From VAZQ01 sp034669045 (GTDB lineage Bacteria > Pseudomonadota > Alphaproteobacteria > Rhizobiales > Xanthobacteraceae): a DNA stretch of 64,000 nt. Within the stretch, counting starts at the first letter, position 1. Each line of letters starts with the position of its first letter. A program made the translations under genes and the position numbers. The stretch spans positions 59,637 to 123,636 of the forward strand of contig JAXDOD010000129.1 in NCBI GenBank assembly GCA_034669045.1, in the 5' to 3' direction. Shown here piece by piece: positions 25,910-36,913 of the stretch. The notes below the pieces were generated by a model. The model saw nothing but the letters and a program-made list of their open reading frames with translations, was not told the origin of the DNA and did not search any database.

Positions 25910-26518
25910 TCAAAGCTCCACCAGCCTGTCGGTGAGCTCGTTGCGGTTCATCGCGCCGGGCGGGAAGTGCTCGGCCAGCACGGCGCCGCATTGCTCGATG
26001 GCGGCGACGAAACCGTCGCCGGCGCGGCCGCGTTTGACGTTGCTGGTGAGCGCCGCGACCGCCTTCTGCCACACCTCCGGCGCCACCTTGGCGTTGATCC
26101 CGGCATCCGCCACGATCTCGGCATAGCGCTCGGCCGCGGAGGCGAAGATCAGGACGCCGGTGCGGTTCTCGGTGCGGTCGAGGCCCTGGGCCAGGAACTG
26201 GCGCATCGCCTCCGCATGCGCGCGGTCGCGCTTGGCGCGCCGCGGCACGATGCGGAACCGGATCGCCGGCTGCGACAGCGCGACGGCTACGGCCACGAAC
26301 GCCACGAGCTGGACGAGATAGATCACCGACGCCGGCCAGAGCGTGAAATAGATCAGCGGCAGAGGCACGACCAGCGCGATCAGCGCCGCCCAGGCCGCCG
26401 GCACCAGCCGGTAGTCGCTCGATTGCCGCGCGATGACGCAGAAAATCTCGCCCGAGGTCATCGCCTCCGCCGCCTTGATCGCGTCGGTGACGCGCGCCTT
26501 GTCGGCTTCGGACATCAT
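25910..26518 (-). CDS. TPM-domain membrane protein
   Basis: 202 residues. N-terminal residues 1-30 (EADKARVTDAIKAAEAMTSGEIFCVI) begin a TPM-type fold (as in YgcG/TLP18.3), interrupted by two hydrophobic helices near 40-60 and 65-85, then the rest of the domain: TGVLIFASAAERYAEIVADAGI. Basic stretch FRIVPRRAKRDRAHAEAM precedes this part. TPM proteins are linked to envelope or photosystem maintenance, biochemical activity unclear. It is the third gene of a lemA-ygcG-like-TPM operon, 9 bases after the second gene. Confidence 0.8.
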   Translation of the reverse strand: MMSEADKARVTDAIKAAEAMTSGEIFCVIARQSSDYRLVPAAWAALIALVVPLPLIYFTLWPASVIYLVQLVAFVAVAVALSQPAIRFRIVPRRAKRDRAHAEAMRQFLAQGLDRTENRTGVLIFASAAERYAEIVADAGINAKVAPEVWQKAVAALTSNVKRGRAGDGFVAAIEQCGAVLAEHFPPGAMNRNELTDRLVEL

Positions 26519-26527
26519 CGCAGCCTC

Positions 26528-27409
26528 CTACCAGCTTCCGGAGGCGCCGCCGCCGCCGAACGACCCCCCGCCACCCGAAAAGCCGCTGTCACTGCCGCCG
26601 CTGGAACCCTTGCCGCCGAATGATGCCAGAATGGACAGGACCTGCCACACCAGATCGCAGAGCGCGCCGGCGAGCGTGACACAGACAGCCAGCAGGCCGA
26701 TCACCAGCAGCACGATCCAGATCACGGGCCAGATCGAGTCGCTCCTGGTCGAAGGCGCGTTGGAGACGGTGTCCGGCCGCCGCGCGGCGCGCGCCTTCCA
26801 TTCCTCGGCGTCGCCGGTGAGCACCGAGATGATGTCGTCGACGCCGCGCGTGATGCCGCCCGGGAAATCGTTGGCGCGGAAGCGCGGCAGGATCGCGTTC
26901 TCGATGATCAGGCGCGAGATCGCGTCGGTGAGCGTGCCTTCAAGCCCGTAGCCGACCTCGATGCGCACCTTGCGCTCGTTCGGCGCGACCACCAGCAGCA
27001 CGCCGTTGTTCTTGTCGCGCTGGCCGATCTGCCACTGGCGTCCGAGCTGCACGCCGAAATCCTCGATCGAGGTGCCCTGCAGCGATTTCAGGGTGACGAC
27101 CACCAGTTGATCGGTGGTCTTGGTTTCGAGGTCGGCGAGCTTTTGCGTGAGCGCCGCCTGCGCCGCCGGGTCGAGGATCGCCGCGTCGTCGACCACGCGC
27201 CCGCGCAGCGCCGGGAAGTCGAGCGCGACGGCGGCAAATGAAAACAGAGCTATGAACAGGCCGACGACCGCGAGGCCGACAGATTTGGCGTTGTCGTGCC
27301 TGGATCGCGCCGCGAATTCGGTGGGCTCCCTCCCGCCATTCCCCGTCGAAGACGGGCGCGAACGCCCTGATGATGGGGAAGGGAACGCTGTGGCGCTGGC
27401 GTTGGTCAC
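26528..27409 (-). CDS. YgcG-family TPM-domain protein
   Basis: 293 residues. A hydrophobic segment at about 45-63 (LAVVGLFIALFSFAAVAL) acts as signal or anchor; the TPM domain follows (LRGRVVDDAAILDPAAQAAL, then TTDQLVVVTLKSLQGTSI and VRIEVGYGLEGTLTDAISR). A second hydrophobic helix near 225-245 precedes a Gly/Ser-rich C-terminal tail (GGGGSFGGGGASGSW), typical of YgcG. The 44 residues before the first hydrophobic segment are Ser/Arg-rich and atypical, and no alternative ATG, GTG or TTG occurs in frame, so the start at 27409 is somewhat uncertain. Middle gene of the lemA operon. Confidence 0.85.
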   Translation of the reverse strand: MTNASATAFPSPSSGRSRPSSTGNGGREPTEFAARSRHDNAKSVGLAVVGLFIALFSFAAVALDFPALRGRVVDDAAILDPAAQAALTQKLADLETKTTDQLVVVTLKSLQGTSIEDFGVQLGRQWQIGQRDKNNGVLLVVAPNERKVRIEVGYGLEGTLTDAISRLIIENAILPRFRANDFPGGITRGVDDIISVLTGDAEEWKARAARRPDTVSNAPSTRSDSIWPVIWIVLLVIGLLAVCVTLAGALCDLVWQVLSILASFGGKGSSGGSDSGFSGGGGSFGGGGASGSW

Positions 27410-27439
27410 GCGAAACCCGTGCGCGTCATGATGCGGAAA

Positions 27440-28057
27440 TCAGAATCGCACGGCGGGTGGTTTCGACAGATCCTCTGAGGTCGTGAAGGTCTCCATCGGC
27501 TTGTTGCCGCGATACATGACCGACGCCCAGATCACGCCCGGAAAGGTCCGCAGCTCGGTGTTGTACTGCCGCACCGCCTCGATGTAGTCGCGCCGCGCCA
27601 CCGCGATGCGGTTCTCGGTGCCTTCGAGCTGGGACTGCAGGGCGAGGAAGTTCTGGTTCGATTTGAGCTCCGGATAGGCCTCGCGCACTGCGAGCAGGCG
27701 GGAGAGCGCGCCGGTCAGCGCCGCCTGCGCCTCCTGGAAGCGCTTGAACGCCTCCGGGTTGGTGAGGATGTCCGGCGGGATCTGCAACTGCACCTGGGTC
27801 GCGCGCGCGCGGGCATTGGTCACCGCCTCCAGCACCTGGCGCTCCTGCGCCGCATAGCCCTTCACGGTCTCGACCAGGTTGGGGATGAGGTCGGCGCGGC
27901 GCTGGTACTGGTTGAGCACCTCGGCCCACCTCGCCTTCGCGGTTTCCTCATAGGTCGGGATGGTGTTGACGCCGCAGCCGGACACCAGCAGGCCAAGCAG
28001 GACCGCGACGATCGAGGCGCGGGCAGGACGAATGAAGCTCGCGGCGGAGCGGGACAT
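27440..28057 (-). CDS. lemA: LemA-family lipoprotein
   Basis: 205 residues with a lipoprotein signal peptide ending LLVSGCG (lipobox Cys near 28). LemA features follow: YQRRADLIPNLVETVKGYA, ERQVLEAVTNARA, AYPELKSNQNFLALQSQLEG and ENRIAVARRDYIEAVRQYN, forming long helices. Function of LemA is unclear, but it is regularly encoded next to YgcG-like TPM proteins, exactly as here, and is thought to act at the envelope. First gene of the three-gene operon; start supported by GAGGAGAAAC upstream. It is divergent from ggt across a 236-base spacer. Confidence 0.92.
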   Translation of the reverse strand: MSRSAASFIRPARASIVAVLLGLLVSGCGVNTIPTYEETAKARWAEVLNQYQRRADLIPNLVETVKGYAAQERQVLEAVTNARARATQVQLQIPPDILTNPEAFKRFQEAQAALTGALSRLLAVREAYPELKSNQNFLALQSQLEGTENRIAVARRDYIEAVRQYNTELRTFPGVIWASVMYRGNKPMETFTTSEDLSKPPAVRF

Positions 28058-28211
28058 GTCGTTTCTCCTCGGGAATTGCGCTATGGAGCGGCCGGACCGG
28101 AACGATGCGGGCGTCGCCTGGGGTGGTGCGAGCCTAGCCCAGCAAGCACTGGCGTCAAAGCCCGCCGGGCAAGCGGCGCGGGATTTCCGCGGGCGCGGGA
28201 ATGAGCGATGT

Positions 28212-28243
28212 GGATGCGGTTCCTCCCGGACGCGATACGCCTT
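28212..28243. repeat. Short intergenic repeat, copy 1
   Basis: GGATGCGGTTCCTCCCGGAC and the following GCGATACGCCTTA recur with few mismatches at 41273-41304. Both copies lie in intergenic DNA and are preceded by similar GCGCGG-AATG sequence. Probably a small interspersed element; no function seen. It lies in the lemA/ggt divergent promoter region. Confidence 0.5.
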
Positions 28244-28293
28244 AGCGTGCGGGTGGGAGCGTGCGGGTGGGACCCGGATTGAGGCATAACACG

Positions 28294-29969
28294 ATGTCGC
28301 GGCTGTTTCTTGCTCTCCTCGTCGCCGTACTGAGCATGGCCTCGCCGGCGGCCGGCGAAGACGTCGCGCGCAACGGCATGGTGGTGGCGCAGGAGGCGCG
28401 CGCGGCGCGCATCGGCGTCGAGATCCTCGAAAGAGGCGGCAACGCGGTCGATGCCGCGGTCGCCACCGGCTTCGCGCTGGCGGTGACCTATCCGCGCGCC
28501 GGCAATATCGGCGGCGGCGGCTACATGGTGATCCATCTCGCCAACGGCCGCCGCGACATCGCCATCGACTACCGCGAGACCGCGCCGAGGGCGACCACCC
28601 GCGACATCTTCCTGGACGAGAACGGCAATGCCGACCCGCGCAAGTCGCGCGATTCGGCGCTGTCGATCGGGGTGCCCGGCACGGTCGCCGGCCTCGCGCT
28701 GGCGCATCGGCGCTACGGCTCGGGCCGTTTCCCGCTCGCCGACCTGCTTGCGCCGGCGATCAGGCTGGCGGGCGAGGGCTTTCCGATCGAGGACGATCTC
28801 GCCGAAACGCTGCCGCGCACCAGCGCACGGCTCGCGCGCTGGCCGTCTTCCGCAAGAATCTTCCTCAAGCCCGACGGCGGCGCCTTCGCGCCCGGCGACA
28901 CGCTGGTGCAGCGCGATCTCGCCAGCACGCTGGAGGCGATCGCGCGCGGCGGCGCGCGCGCGTTCTACGATGGCCCGGTCGCCGACAAGCTCGCCGCCGG
29001 TATCCAGGCCGCGGGCGGGATCATGACCCGCGAGGACCTGCGCGACTACCGGCCGGTGGTGCGCAAGCCGGTGCGCGGCAGCTATCGCGGCCACAGCATC
29101 GTCTCGATGCCGCCATCGTCCTCGGGCGGCGTCGTGCTGATCGAGATGCTCAACATCCTGGAAGGCTACAAGCTCGGCCAGCTCGAGCAAGCGCCGCGTC
29201 TGCATCTCATGATCGAGGCGATGAAGCGCGCCTATGCGGACCGCGCCACCTACCTCGGCGATCCGGCCGTGGTGTCGGCGCCGATCGCGCGCCTGATGTC
29301 GAAGCGCTACGCCGCAAGCCTGCGCGCCGGCATCGACCGCGAGCGCGCCACGCCGTCGACCCAGATCCGCGCCGGGGTCGCGGAACCGCGCGAGGGTGAC
29401 AACACCACGCATTTCTCCGTGGTCGACCGCCACGGCAACGCGGTCGCCAACACCTATACGCTCAATTTCAGCTACGGCCTGGGCCTGGTGGCGGAAGGCA
29501 CCGGCGTCCTCCTCAATAACGAGCTCGACGATTTCGCCGCCAATCCGAGCGCGCCGAACGCCGCCGGTCTGGTCGGCGGCGACGCCAATGCGCCCGGGCC
29601 CGGCAAGCGGCCGCTGTCGTCGATGAGCCCGACCATCGTGCTCAAGGACGGCCGGCCCGTCATCGTGACCGGCTCGCCCGGCGCCAGCCGCATCATCACG
29701 GCGGTGCTGCAGATCGTGCTCAATGTGGTCGACCTCAAGATGCCGATCGGCGAGGCGGTGGCGGCGCTGCGCATCCATCATCAATGGTCGCCCGACCAGG
29801 TCGCGGCCGAGCGCGGCCTGCCGGCCGGCGTGATCGCCGACCTTGAGATGCGCGGGCACAAGGTGACGCAGGGCAGCCCGCGCACCTCGGCGAACTCGAT
29901 CATGGTCACGCCGCAGGGCTTCGTCGGCGCCGCCGACCCGCGCACCCGCGGCGCGCTGGCGGCGGGGTA

Positions 29970-29973
<4 letters not shown>
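28294..29973 (+). CDS. ggt: Gamma-glutamyltranspeptidase
   Basis: 559 residues from ATG 28294 (MSRLFLALLVAVLSMASPAAG, a signal peptide), preferred to an upstream in-frame ATG at 28261 that would add 11 polar residues before it. The protein is a periplasmic Ntn-hydrolase: GDNTTHFSVVDRHGNAVANT carries the autocatalytic nucleophile Thr371, giving the small subunit; GRRDIAIDYRETAP supplies the gamma-glutamyl-binding Arg, and RPLSSMSPTIV the oxyanion region. It hydrolyses glutathione and transfers the gamma-glutamyl group, supplying cysteine and glutamate. The last 4 bases overlap the convergent purH gene. Confidence 0.95.
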
Positions 29974-31562
<1,589 letters not shown>

Positions 31563-31598
31563 GACGCGATGCGGTTAGCACAGTGTGGCGATGAGTGG

Positions 31599-33359
31599 CT
31601 ACAGCGGCAACTGCGGCTCGTCGTTGCGTGCGCGGCGCGTGATCCCGACCGGCGACGCCGCGGTCAGCGAGAACGTCCACTGCACCCGCGGCACCTTGCG
31701 GGCGCGGCCGTGGACGACGATCTGCATCGTGCGCCGCGGCCCTTCGGTGCCGGCCAGGAAGACGCTTTCCTCGAGCTCGATGCGGTCTTCATAGGCGCTG
31801 AAGGTCCACACCTCCTTGTTCGGCAGCAGCAGCATGGCGCCGTGCGAATCGGTCAACCGGGTGGCCTTGACCGACGGATGCAGGTGGAAGCGCAGCGCGT
31901 AGTGGTCGCTCTCGCCGAGCGCCGTCTCGCCTTTGGCGGCCGTGAATGCGTCCTCGCCGTCGAGCCGCTTGCCGTCCGGCGACAGCATCAGGGAGCGCTG
32001 GTGGACGACGCCGAAGCTGTCCAGATAGCCGTCGTGGGAGGCGCGCAGCACGATGCCGCCGTCCTGCTCCTCGCGCGCGACGCTGACCCGGCGCGGTCCG
32101 CCCATCATCGGCAGGCCCAGCAGCAGGCGCTTGATCGCGCCCGATGCGGCGAAGCGGGCGGACGATGCATCGTTGAAGGCGGCGGTCGAATGCGCCGGCG
32201 TCCCGCGCGCCATCTGCCGCCAACTGTCGCGGCTGGTTCCCGGCAGGCCGCAATTGACGACGATGCGGTTGAACTTGCTCGACAGCTCGAACGACAGGCA
32301 GCCGGCATGCGCCTCCTGGCTGACCGCGATCGGCGGCGGCCGGCCGGTATCCATGAGGATGAGCGTGCCGGCGCTTTCGATGCGCTGGTAGCCGGAATGC
32401 GGCGCGTTCTGGACCGGCGTGCCGCGCGCGTCGTCATAGGCCAGGATGGTGGTGACGACGTCGGTCGACGTCGGTCCCATGCCGTTGAACAGTGCGAAGT
32501 TGCCGTCGCCGTGACGGAAGAAGCGCAGCATCGGCATCATGCGGTCGATGGCGTTGAGCAGCGCCGGCGGCGGTGCGATGTTGCGCGCCGTGAAGACCTG
32601 CCGCAGCGGCAGCAGGTCGACCAGGAGCTCAACCAGCGCGCCGGGATTGCGGCTGATATGGCCGCCGTCGGGCAGGATCTGGCGGTTGAGCTCGTCGGCG
32701 AGCCGCCGCGTGGCGCTCTTGATGTGCCGCGACTGGCCCTGCATGCACAGCGCCGCGTAGTTGAGCGCGATCACCGCCTGCAGGCGCGGCACGCCGTCGC
32801 GCGCTTCCGACAGCATGTGCCGCAACTGGCGGACTTGGCGGCTCAGGCTGCGCAGGAAGCGGCGATAGAACCGCACGTCGGAATCGTCGAGCACCAGGGT
32901 GGCCTGCGTCAGCCACGAGATCACGCGCCGCGCCATCACGTCCGGCCGCCAGGCGACCGGATCGCTGGCGCTTTCGAGCGTGATCCATTCATCGACCAGC
33001 GCGCGGGCGTTGGCGCGGGTGATCCCGGATTCGGCGGCGCGCAGATGGCGCAGCCAGCCGAAGCCGAGGAGACCCACGGCCCAGTCGTCGGAGGGGGGCG
33101 TGATCTCGAACGGCGAGCGGGCGTCGCAGACCACGACCTTGCCGGCGAACACGAAGCGGCCGGAATAGATCTCGCTCGCGCGCGTCGAATCGAAGGTGCG
33201 CAGGTCCTGCGGCGCGATCACCAGGCGGTCGGCCTTGGTGGGAAAGAAGGGCAACCGGGCCAAAGGTGCGCCGGTCAGGCGTCCGGCCAGCCGCCGAAGC
33301 ATCCCGCGCGCCACAAAGACCGACAGCTTGGCCCGGTCCGCGACTGAAACGCGCGACAT
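31599..33359 (-). CDS. Heparinase II/III-family protein
   Basis: 586 residues from ATG 33359 (MSRVSVADRAKLSVFVARGM); a longer frame to 33431 is open but low-complexity. The N-terminal half is an alpha-helical toroid typical of polysaccharide lyases (YSGRFVFAGKVV, FGWLRHLRAAESGITRANA); around 230-260 is LPDGGHISRNPGALVELLVD, and the C-terminal heparinase II/III beta-sandwich includes GHISRN and NCGLPGTSRDSWRQMARGTP. The natural substrate in bacteria that lack heparin is unknown; a role in cell-surface polysaccharide turnover is likely. No signal peptide is evident. Located between rsmB and purH. Confidence 0.88.
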   Translation of the reverse strand: MSRVSVADRAKLSVFVARGMLRRLAGRLTGAPLARLPFFPTKADRLVIAPQDLRTFDSTRASEIYSGRFVFAGKVVVCDARSPFEITPPSDDWAVGLLGFGWLRHLRAAESGITRANARALVDEWITLESASDPVAWRPDVMARRVISWLTQATLVLDDSDVRFYRRFLRSLSRQVRQLRHMLSEARDGVPRLQAVIALNYAALCMQGQSRHIKSATRRLADELNRQILPDGGHISRNPGALVELLVDLLPLRQVFTARNIAPPPALLNAIDRMMPMLRFFRHGDGNFALFNGMGPTSTDVVTTILAYDDARGTPVQNAPHSGYQRIESAGTLILMDTGRPPPIAVSQEAHAGCLSFELSSKFNRIVVNCGLPGTSRDSWRQMARGTPAHSTAAFNDASSARFAASGAIKRLLLGLPMMGGPRRVSVAREEQDGGIVLRASHDGYLDSFGVVHQRSLMLSPDGKRLDGEDAFTAAKGETALGESDHYALRFHLHPSVKATRLTDSHGAMLLLPNKEVWTFSAYEDRIELEESVFLAGTEGPRRTMQIVVHGRARKVPRVQWTFSLTAASPVGITRRARNDEPQLPL

Positions 33360-33447
33360 CGACGGATTGTCTCCCCTCTGGCGGGCGCCGGCCCGCGCCC
33401 GGACCATAGCGAAGGGCGCGAAGCCGGCCAACCGCGGACACGGCGGC

Positions 33448-34779
33448 CTAGAGCCGCTCCAGCCGGGCCGCGTAAAAGCCGTCGATCCCGGCCAATTGTG
33501 GATTGGGATCAGGCAGATGACAGGGCAGCGTGCGCAGGTCGCCGGCCGCCGTGACGGCGGCGTCGAGGCCGCCGACCTCGCTCGCCGCGACCGGACGCCG
33601 CCGCAGGCGCGAATCGCGCGCGAGCAGATCGTCGATGAGGTCGACGCCTTCCTCCGGCTCGAGCGAGCAGGTGCAATAGACCAGGATGCCGCCGGGCCGG
33701 GTCAGTTCGACGGCGCGGGCGAGGAGCCGGCGCTGCAGCTTGGCGAGCTCCGGGATGTCGCCCTCGCGCTTGAGCCACGGGATGTCGGGATGGCGGCGGA
33801 TGGTGCCGGTCGAGGTGCACGGCGCGTCGAGCAGCACCGCGTCGAACGGCTCCGCCTGCCATTGCCCGACGTCGGCGACGACGGTTTTCGCCTCGAGCGA
33901 GAGCCGCGCGAGATTCTGCTGCAGCCGGCCGAGGCGGCCCTGGGTCCGGTCGACCGCGACGACGCGGGCGCCGGCGGCGGCGAGCTGCGCGCACTTGCCC
34001 CCGGGCGCGGCGCAGAGATCGGCGACCGAACGCTCGCGCACGTCGCCGAGCAGCCGCGCCGGCAAAGCCGCCGCCGCGTCCTGCACCCACCAGGCGCCTT
34101 CATGAAAGCCCGCGAGCTGCTGCACCGGGCCGTGCACCAGCGCGCGCACCGAGCCGGTCGGCAGCACGCGGCCGCCAAGAACCTCCGCCCAATGGGCCGG
34201 GTCCTGCTTGACGGTGAAATCGAGCGCCGGCTCCTGCGCGTTGGCGGCCGCGATGGCGCGCGCGGTGTCGGCGCCGTAATGGCGGGTCCAGCGCGCCAGC
34301 AGCCAGCCGGGCGTATCGAGCGCCACAGGATCGATGTCGCGCAGCCGCTGCGCGCCGTGCTCGGCGATGCGGCGGAGCACCGCGTTCACCAGGCCGGCAT
34401 AGCGCCCGTCGCGCTGGTCGGCGCGCGCGAGCCGCACCGAAAGGTCGACGGCCGCATGGTCGGGCACCTCGAGCCAGAGGATCTGCGCGGCGCCGAGCAT
34501 GAGCGCGGTCTCGATCCGCGGCGCCTCGGCCGGCAGACCGCGCGCCAGGAACAGTGTGAGCAGATGCCGCAGCGTCCCGAGCCGGCGCAGCACCATCGCG
34601 ACCAGTGCCCGCGTCAGCGCGCGGTCGCGCTCGGCGAGCGCCGCCAGGCCGGCATGGCTGTCGAGCTGCCCGTCGAGCGGGTGCTGGCGGTGCAGCACGC
34701 CCTCCAGCAGATCGGCCGCGATCCGCCGCGCCGCAAGGCCGGGAGGATCAGTGGACGGAACGGCGCGGGGCGGGGCCAT
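33448..34779 (-). CDS. rsmB: 16S rRNA m5C methyltransferase (RsmB/NOL1/NOP2 family)
   Basis: 443 residues from ATG 34779; upstream frame belongs to a shadow of htpX. Residues about 15-150 are a NusB-like RNA-binding domain (RRIAADLLEGVLHRQHPLDG). The Rossmann methyltransferase domain has ADLCAAPGGKCAQLAAAGA (SAM binding), LLDAPCTSTGTIRRHPDI with the catalytic-assisting Cys, and VYCTCSLEPEEG with the nucleophile Cys. It methylates C967 of 16S rRNA in E. coli. It follows htpX by 41 bases. Confidence 0.95.
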   Translation of the reverse strand: MAPPRAVPSTDPPGLAARRIAADLLEGVLHRQHPLDGQLDSHAGLAALAERDRALTRALVAMVLRRLGTLRHLLTLFLARGLPAEAPRIETALMLGAAQILWLEVPDHAAVDLSVRLARADQRDGRYAGLVNAVLRRIAEHGAQRLRDIDPVALDTPGWLLARWTRHYGADTARAIAAANAQEPALDFTVKQDPAHWAEVLGGRVLPTGSVRALVHGPVQQLAGFHEGAWWVQDAAAALPARLLGDVRERSVADLCAAPGGKCAQLAAAGARVVAVDRTQGRLGRLQQNLARLSLEAKTVVADVGQWQAEPFDAVLLDAPCTSTGTIRRHPDIPWLKREGDIPELAKLQRRLLARAVELTRPGGILVYCTCSLEPEEGVDLIDDLLARDSRLRRRPVAASEVGGLDAAVTAAGDLRTLPCHLPDPNPQLAGIDGFYAARLERL

Positions 34780-34820
34780 GCGAGGAGGTGTGGCATGGCC
34801 CGCGGATTCGTGGAAGCGCG

Positions 34821-35780
34821 TCAGCGCCAGGGGCCGCGCGGGCTTCCGGCGTTGCCCCACGGGCTCCCCGGCCGGGATCCGCCGTCGCGTTCCGTCGCGG
34901 GTCGGCCGAATCCGCCTCGAGCCGTTCCGCGGCCCAGCTCGTTCGCCAGCGCTGCGAGCGCGGCGACGCGGTTCTCGGTCGATGGATGGGTCGAGAACAG
35001 GTTGTCCATCCCGTGCCCGGTGAGCGGATTGACGATGAACAGGTGGGCGGTCGCCGGGTTGCGCTCGGCGGTCGGGTTCTCGATCTGCTGCGCCGCGTTG
35101 GAAATCTTCACCAGCGCCGATGCCAGCGCATCGGGCCGGCCGGAGATGCGCGCGCCCATCTCGTCGGCGGCGTATTCGCGCGTGCGGCTGATCGCCATCT
35201 GCACCAGCATGGCGGCGATCGGCGCCAGGATCACCATCGCCAGCGTGCCGATCAGGCCGGCGCCGTTGTTGTTGTCGCGATGGCCGCCGCCGAAGAACAG
35301 GCCGAACTGCGCCAGCATCGAGATCGCGCCCGCGATGGTGGCGGTGAGAGTCATGGTCAGGGTGTCGTGGTTCCTGACGTGGGCAAGCTCGTGCGCGATC
35401 ACGCCGGCGATCTCGTCGCGGCTGAGCATGTTGAGCATCCCGGTGGTGACCGCCACGGCGGCGTGCTGCGGGTTGCGTCCGGTCGCGAAAGCGTTGGGCT
35501 GCGGATTGTCCATGATATAGACGCGCGGCATCGGCAGGCCGGCGCGGCTCGCCAGCTCGCGCACCAGCCGAACGAGATCGGGCGCGGTGCGCTCGTCGAC
35601 CTCCTGCGCGCCGTGCATCGAGAGCACCAGGCGGTCTGCGTTCCAGTAGCTGATGAAGTTCATGGCGGCCGCGACCAGGAAGGCGATCATCGCGCCATTG
35701 GCGCCGCCGATCAGGTATCCGACGCCCATGAACAGGGCCGTGAGGCCGGCCAGCAGGATGGCGGTACGCAGATAGTTCAT
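34821..35780 (-). CDS. htpX: Membrane zinc metalloprotease HtpX
   Basis: 319 residues from ATG 35780. Two N-terminal membrane helices (residues 5-25 and 30-48), the zinc-binding HEXXH motif in GVIAHELAHVRNHDT, two further helices near 150-195, and the downstream EYAADEMGARISG motif with the third zinc ligand Glu. The C-terminus is a Gly/Arg/Pro-rich tail. It degrades misfolded inner-membrane proteins together with FtsH. It heads the htpX-rsmB-heparinase-purH gene run and is divergent from the DUF1674 gene. Confidence 0.96.
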   Translation of the reverse strand: MNYLRTAILLAGLTALFMGVGYLIGGANGAMIAFLVAAAMNFISYWNADRLVLSMHGAQEVDERTAPDLVRLVRELASRAGLPMPRVYIMDNPQPNAFATGRNPQHAAVAVTTGMLNMLSRDEIAGVIAHELAHVRNHDTLTMTLTATIAGAISMLAQFGLFFGGGHRDNNNGAGLIGTLAMVILAPIAAMLVQMAISRTREYAADEMGARISGRPDALASALVKISNAAQQIENPTAERNPATAHLFIVNPLTGHGMDNLFSTHPSTENRVAALAALANELGRGTARGGFGRPATERDGGSRPGSPWGNAGSPRGPWR

Positions 35781-35953
35781 CGTCCTTCTCCACGGCCGGA
35801 ACCGGCGCCGCAGCGCGCGGGGCGGCGCTTCCGGCAAGGTGCTCCGGTGAAATGTCGGGAGCGCGCGCGCGGGCCGCAAGGTCGGGACCAAGGGTGCGAC
35901 ACGCCGTCCGGCCGGGCCTTGACCCCGGTCAAGAGAATGCATTGATCAGGTCG

Positions 35954-36160
35954 ATGCCGACCGACGACAGCAACGAGAATGCTCCGCCGAAGAAGCCGCC
36001 GTCGCCGGCCGCCCTGCGGGCGCTGGCGGAAGCCGAGGCCCGGCGCGCCGCGCGCGAGCGCGCCGCCGCTGCTGCGCCAGAGGAGCTGCGCGGGCGCGGC
36101 GGACTCGACCCGGTGCGCTACGGCGACTGGGAGGTGAAGGGGTTGGCGTCGGATTTTTGA
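35954..36160 (+). CDS. DUF1674 protein, SDHAF4-like succinate dehydrogenase assembly factor
   Basis: 68 residues from ATG 35954. The charged Ala/Arg-rich N-terminal half ends in the family signature GRGGLDPVRYGDWEVKGLAS followed by DF at the C-terminus. Mitochondrial SDHAF4 with the same signature helps flavinylated SdhA enter the succinate dehydrogenase complex; a like role here is inference from family. Divergent from htpX, as commonly seen in related genomes. Confidence 0.88.
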   Translation: MPTDDSNENAPPKKPPSPAALRALAEAEARRAARERAAAAAPEELRGRGGLDPVRYGDWEVKGLASDF

Positions 36161-36255
36161 GCCGGCGCGAATACAACTTGTGCGAGTTGCAACTCCATCA
36201 CATTCAATCTAAGATTGTCATTGCCCAACTAGGATGAATCGCCTAGTGTAGGATA

Positions 36256-36786
36256 ATGGCCCTAGCGACCCGGATCATGACCCTATCCTCTCGCCGCGGC
36301 TTCGCGCTCGCGACGGCGACGTTCGCCGGCGGGCTGGGGCTGGGCGCGCTGATCGGGCCGGAACTCACGGCCCGCGCCGTCATGGCCAAGCCGGTCCCGC
36401 CGGCACCCGTCGAAACGTCGGTGATGCGCAGCGGCCATCCGGCCGAGGTCCTGCGCGTGCTTGATGGCGACACCTTCGAGGCGCGGGTGCGGGTTTGGCC
36501 GGGCATCGAGATCACCACCAAGGTGCGGCTGCGCAGCATCGATGCGCCGGAGCTGCGCGCGCGCTGCCCGGACGAGCGCAGCAAGGCGGAAGCGTCGCGC
36601 GACGCGCTGCGGGTCATGCTCGCCGAGGGCGACGTGATGGTGACCCGCGTCGGCCTCGACAAGTATGGCGGCCGCGTGCTGGCGGATGCCGCCACGCGCG
36701 CGACGCCCGACATCGGCTCGGCGATGCTGGCCAAGGGCCTCGCGCGCAGCTATTCGGGCGGCAAGCGCGAAAGCTGGTGCGGCTAA
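36256..36786 (+). CDS. Staphylococcal-nuclease-like (thermonuclease) domain protein, exported
   Basis: 176 residues. A signal peptide follows SSRRGFALATATFAGG (residues 11-26; RR could make it a Tat signal). The SNase fold is recognisable: VLRVLDGDTFEARV, VRLRSIDAPELRARC and VGLDKYGGRVLADA carry the Asp, Glu and Arg positions of the nuclease active site. It probably cleaves DNA or RNA in the periplasm. Cys in APELRARC and in the terminal SWCG could pair. The start may instead be ATG 36277, seven codons later. Confidence 0.85.
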   Translation: MALATRIMTLSSRRGFALATATFAGGLGLGALIGPELTARAVMAKPVPPAPVETSVMRSGHPAEVLRVLDGDTFEARVRVWPGIEITTKVRLRSIDAPELRARCPDERSKAEASRDALRVMLAEGDVMVTRVGLDKYGGRVLADAATRATPDIGSAMLAKGLARSYSGGKRESWCG

Positions 36787-36879
36787 AGCTGGCGCGGCCG
36801 GGAGAACGGTGCCGCGCGCCGTCCGTCCCCAACGGGACATGCTCGCGTGGCGACGACGTCCTGCAGGCGACGTCGCGCG

Positions 36880-36907
36880 AATGTCATCGCATCAATGTCA
36901 TCGCGTC
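36880..36907. repeat. 14-bp tandem duplication
   Basis: AATGTCATCGCATC (36880-36893) and AATGTCATCGCGTC (36894-36907) lie in the short gap between the nuclease gene and the convergent L,D-transpeptidase stop. Confidence 0.5.
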
Positions 36908-36913
36908 ACGACG

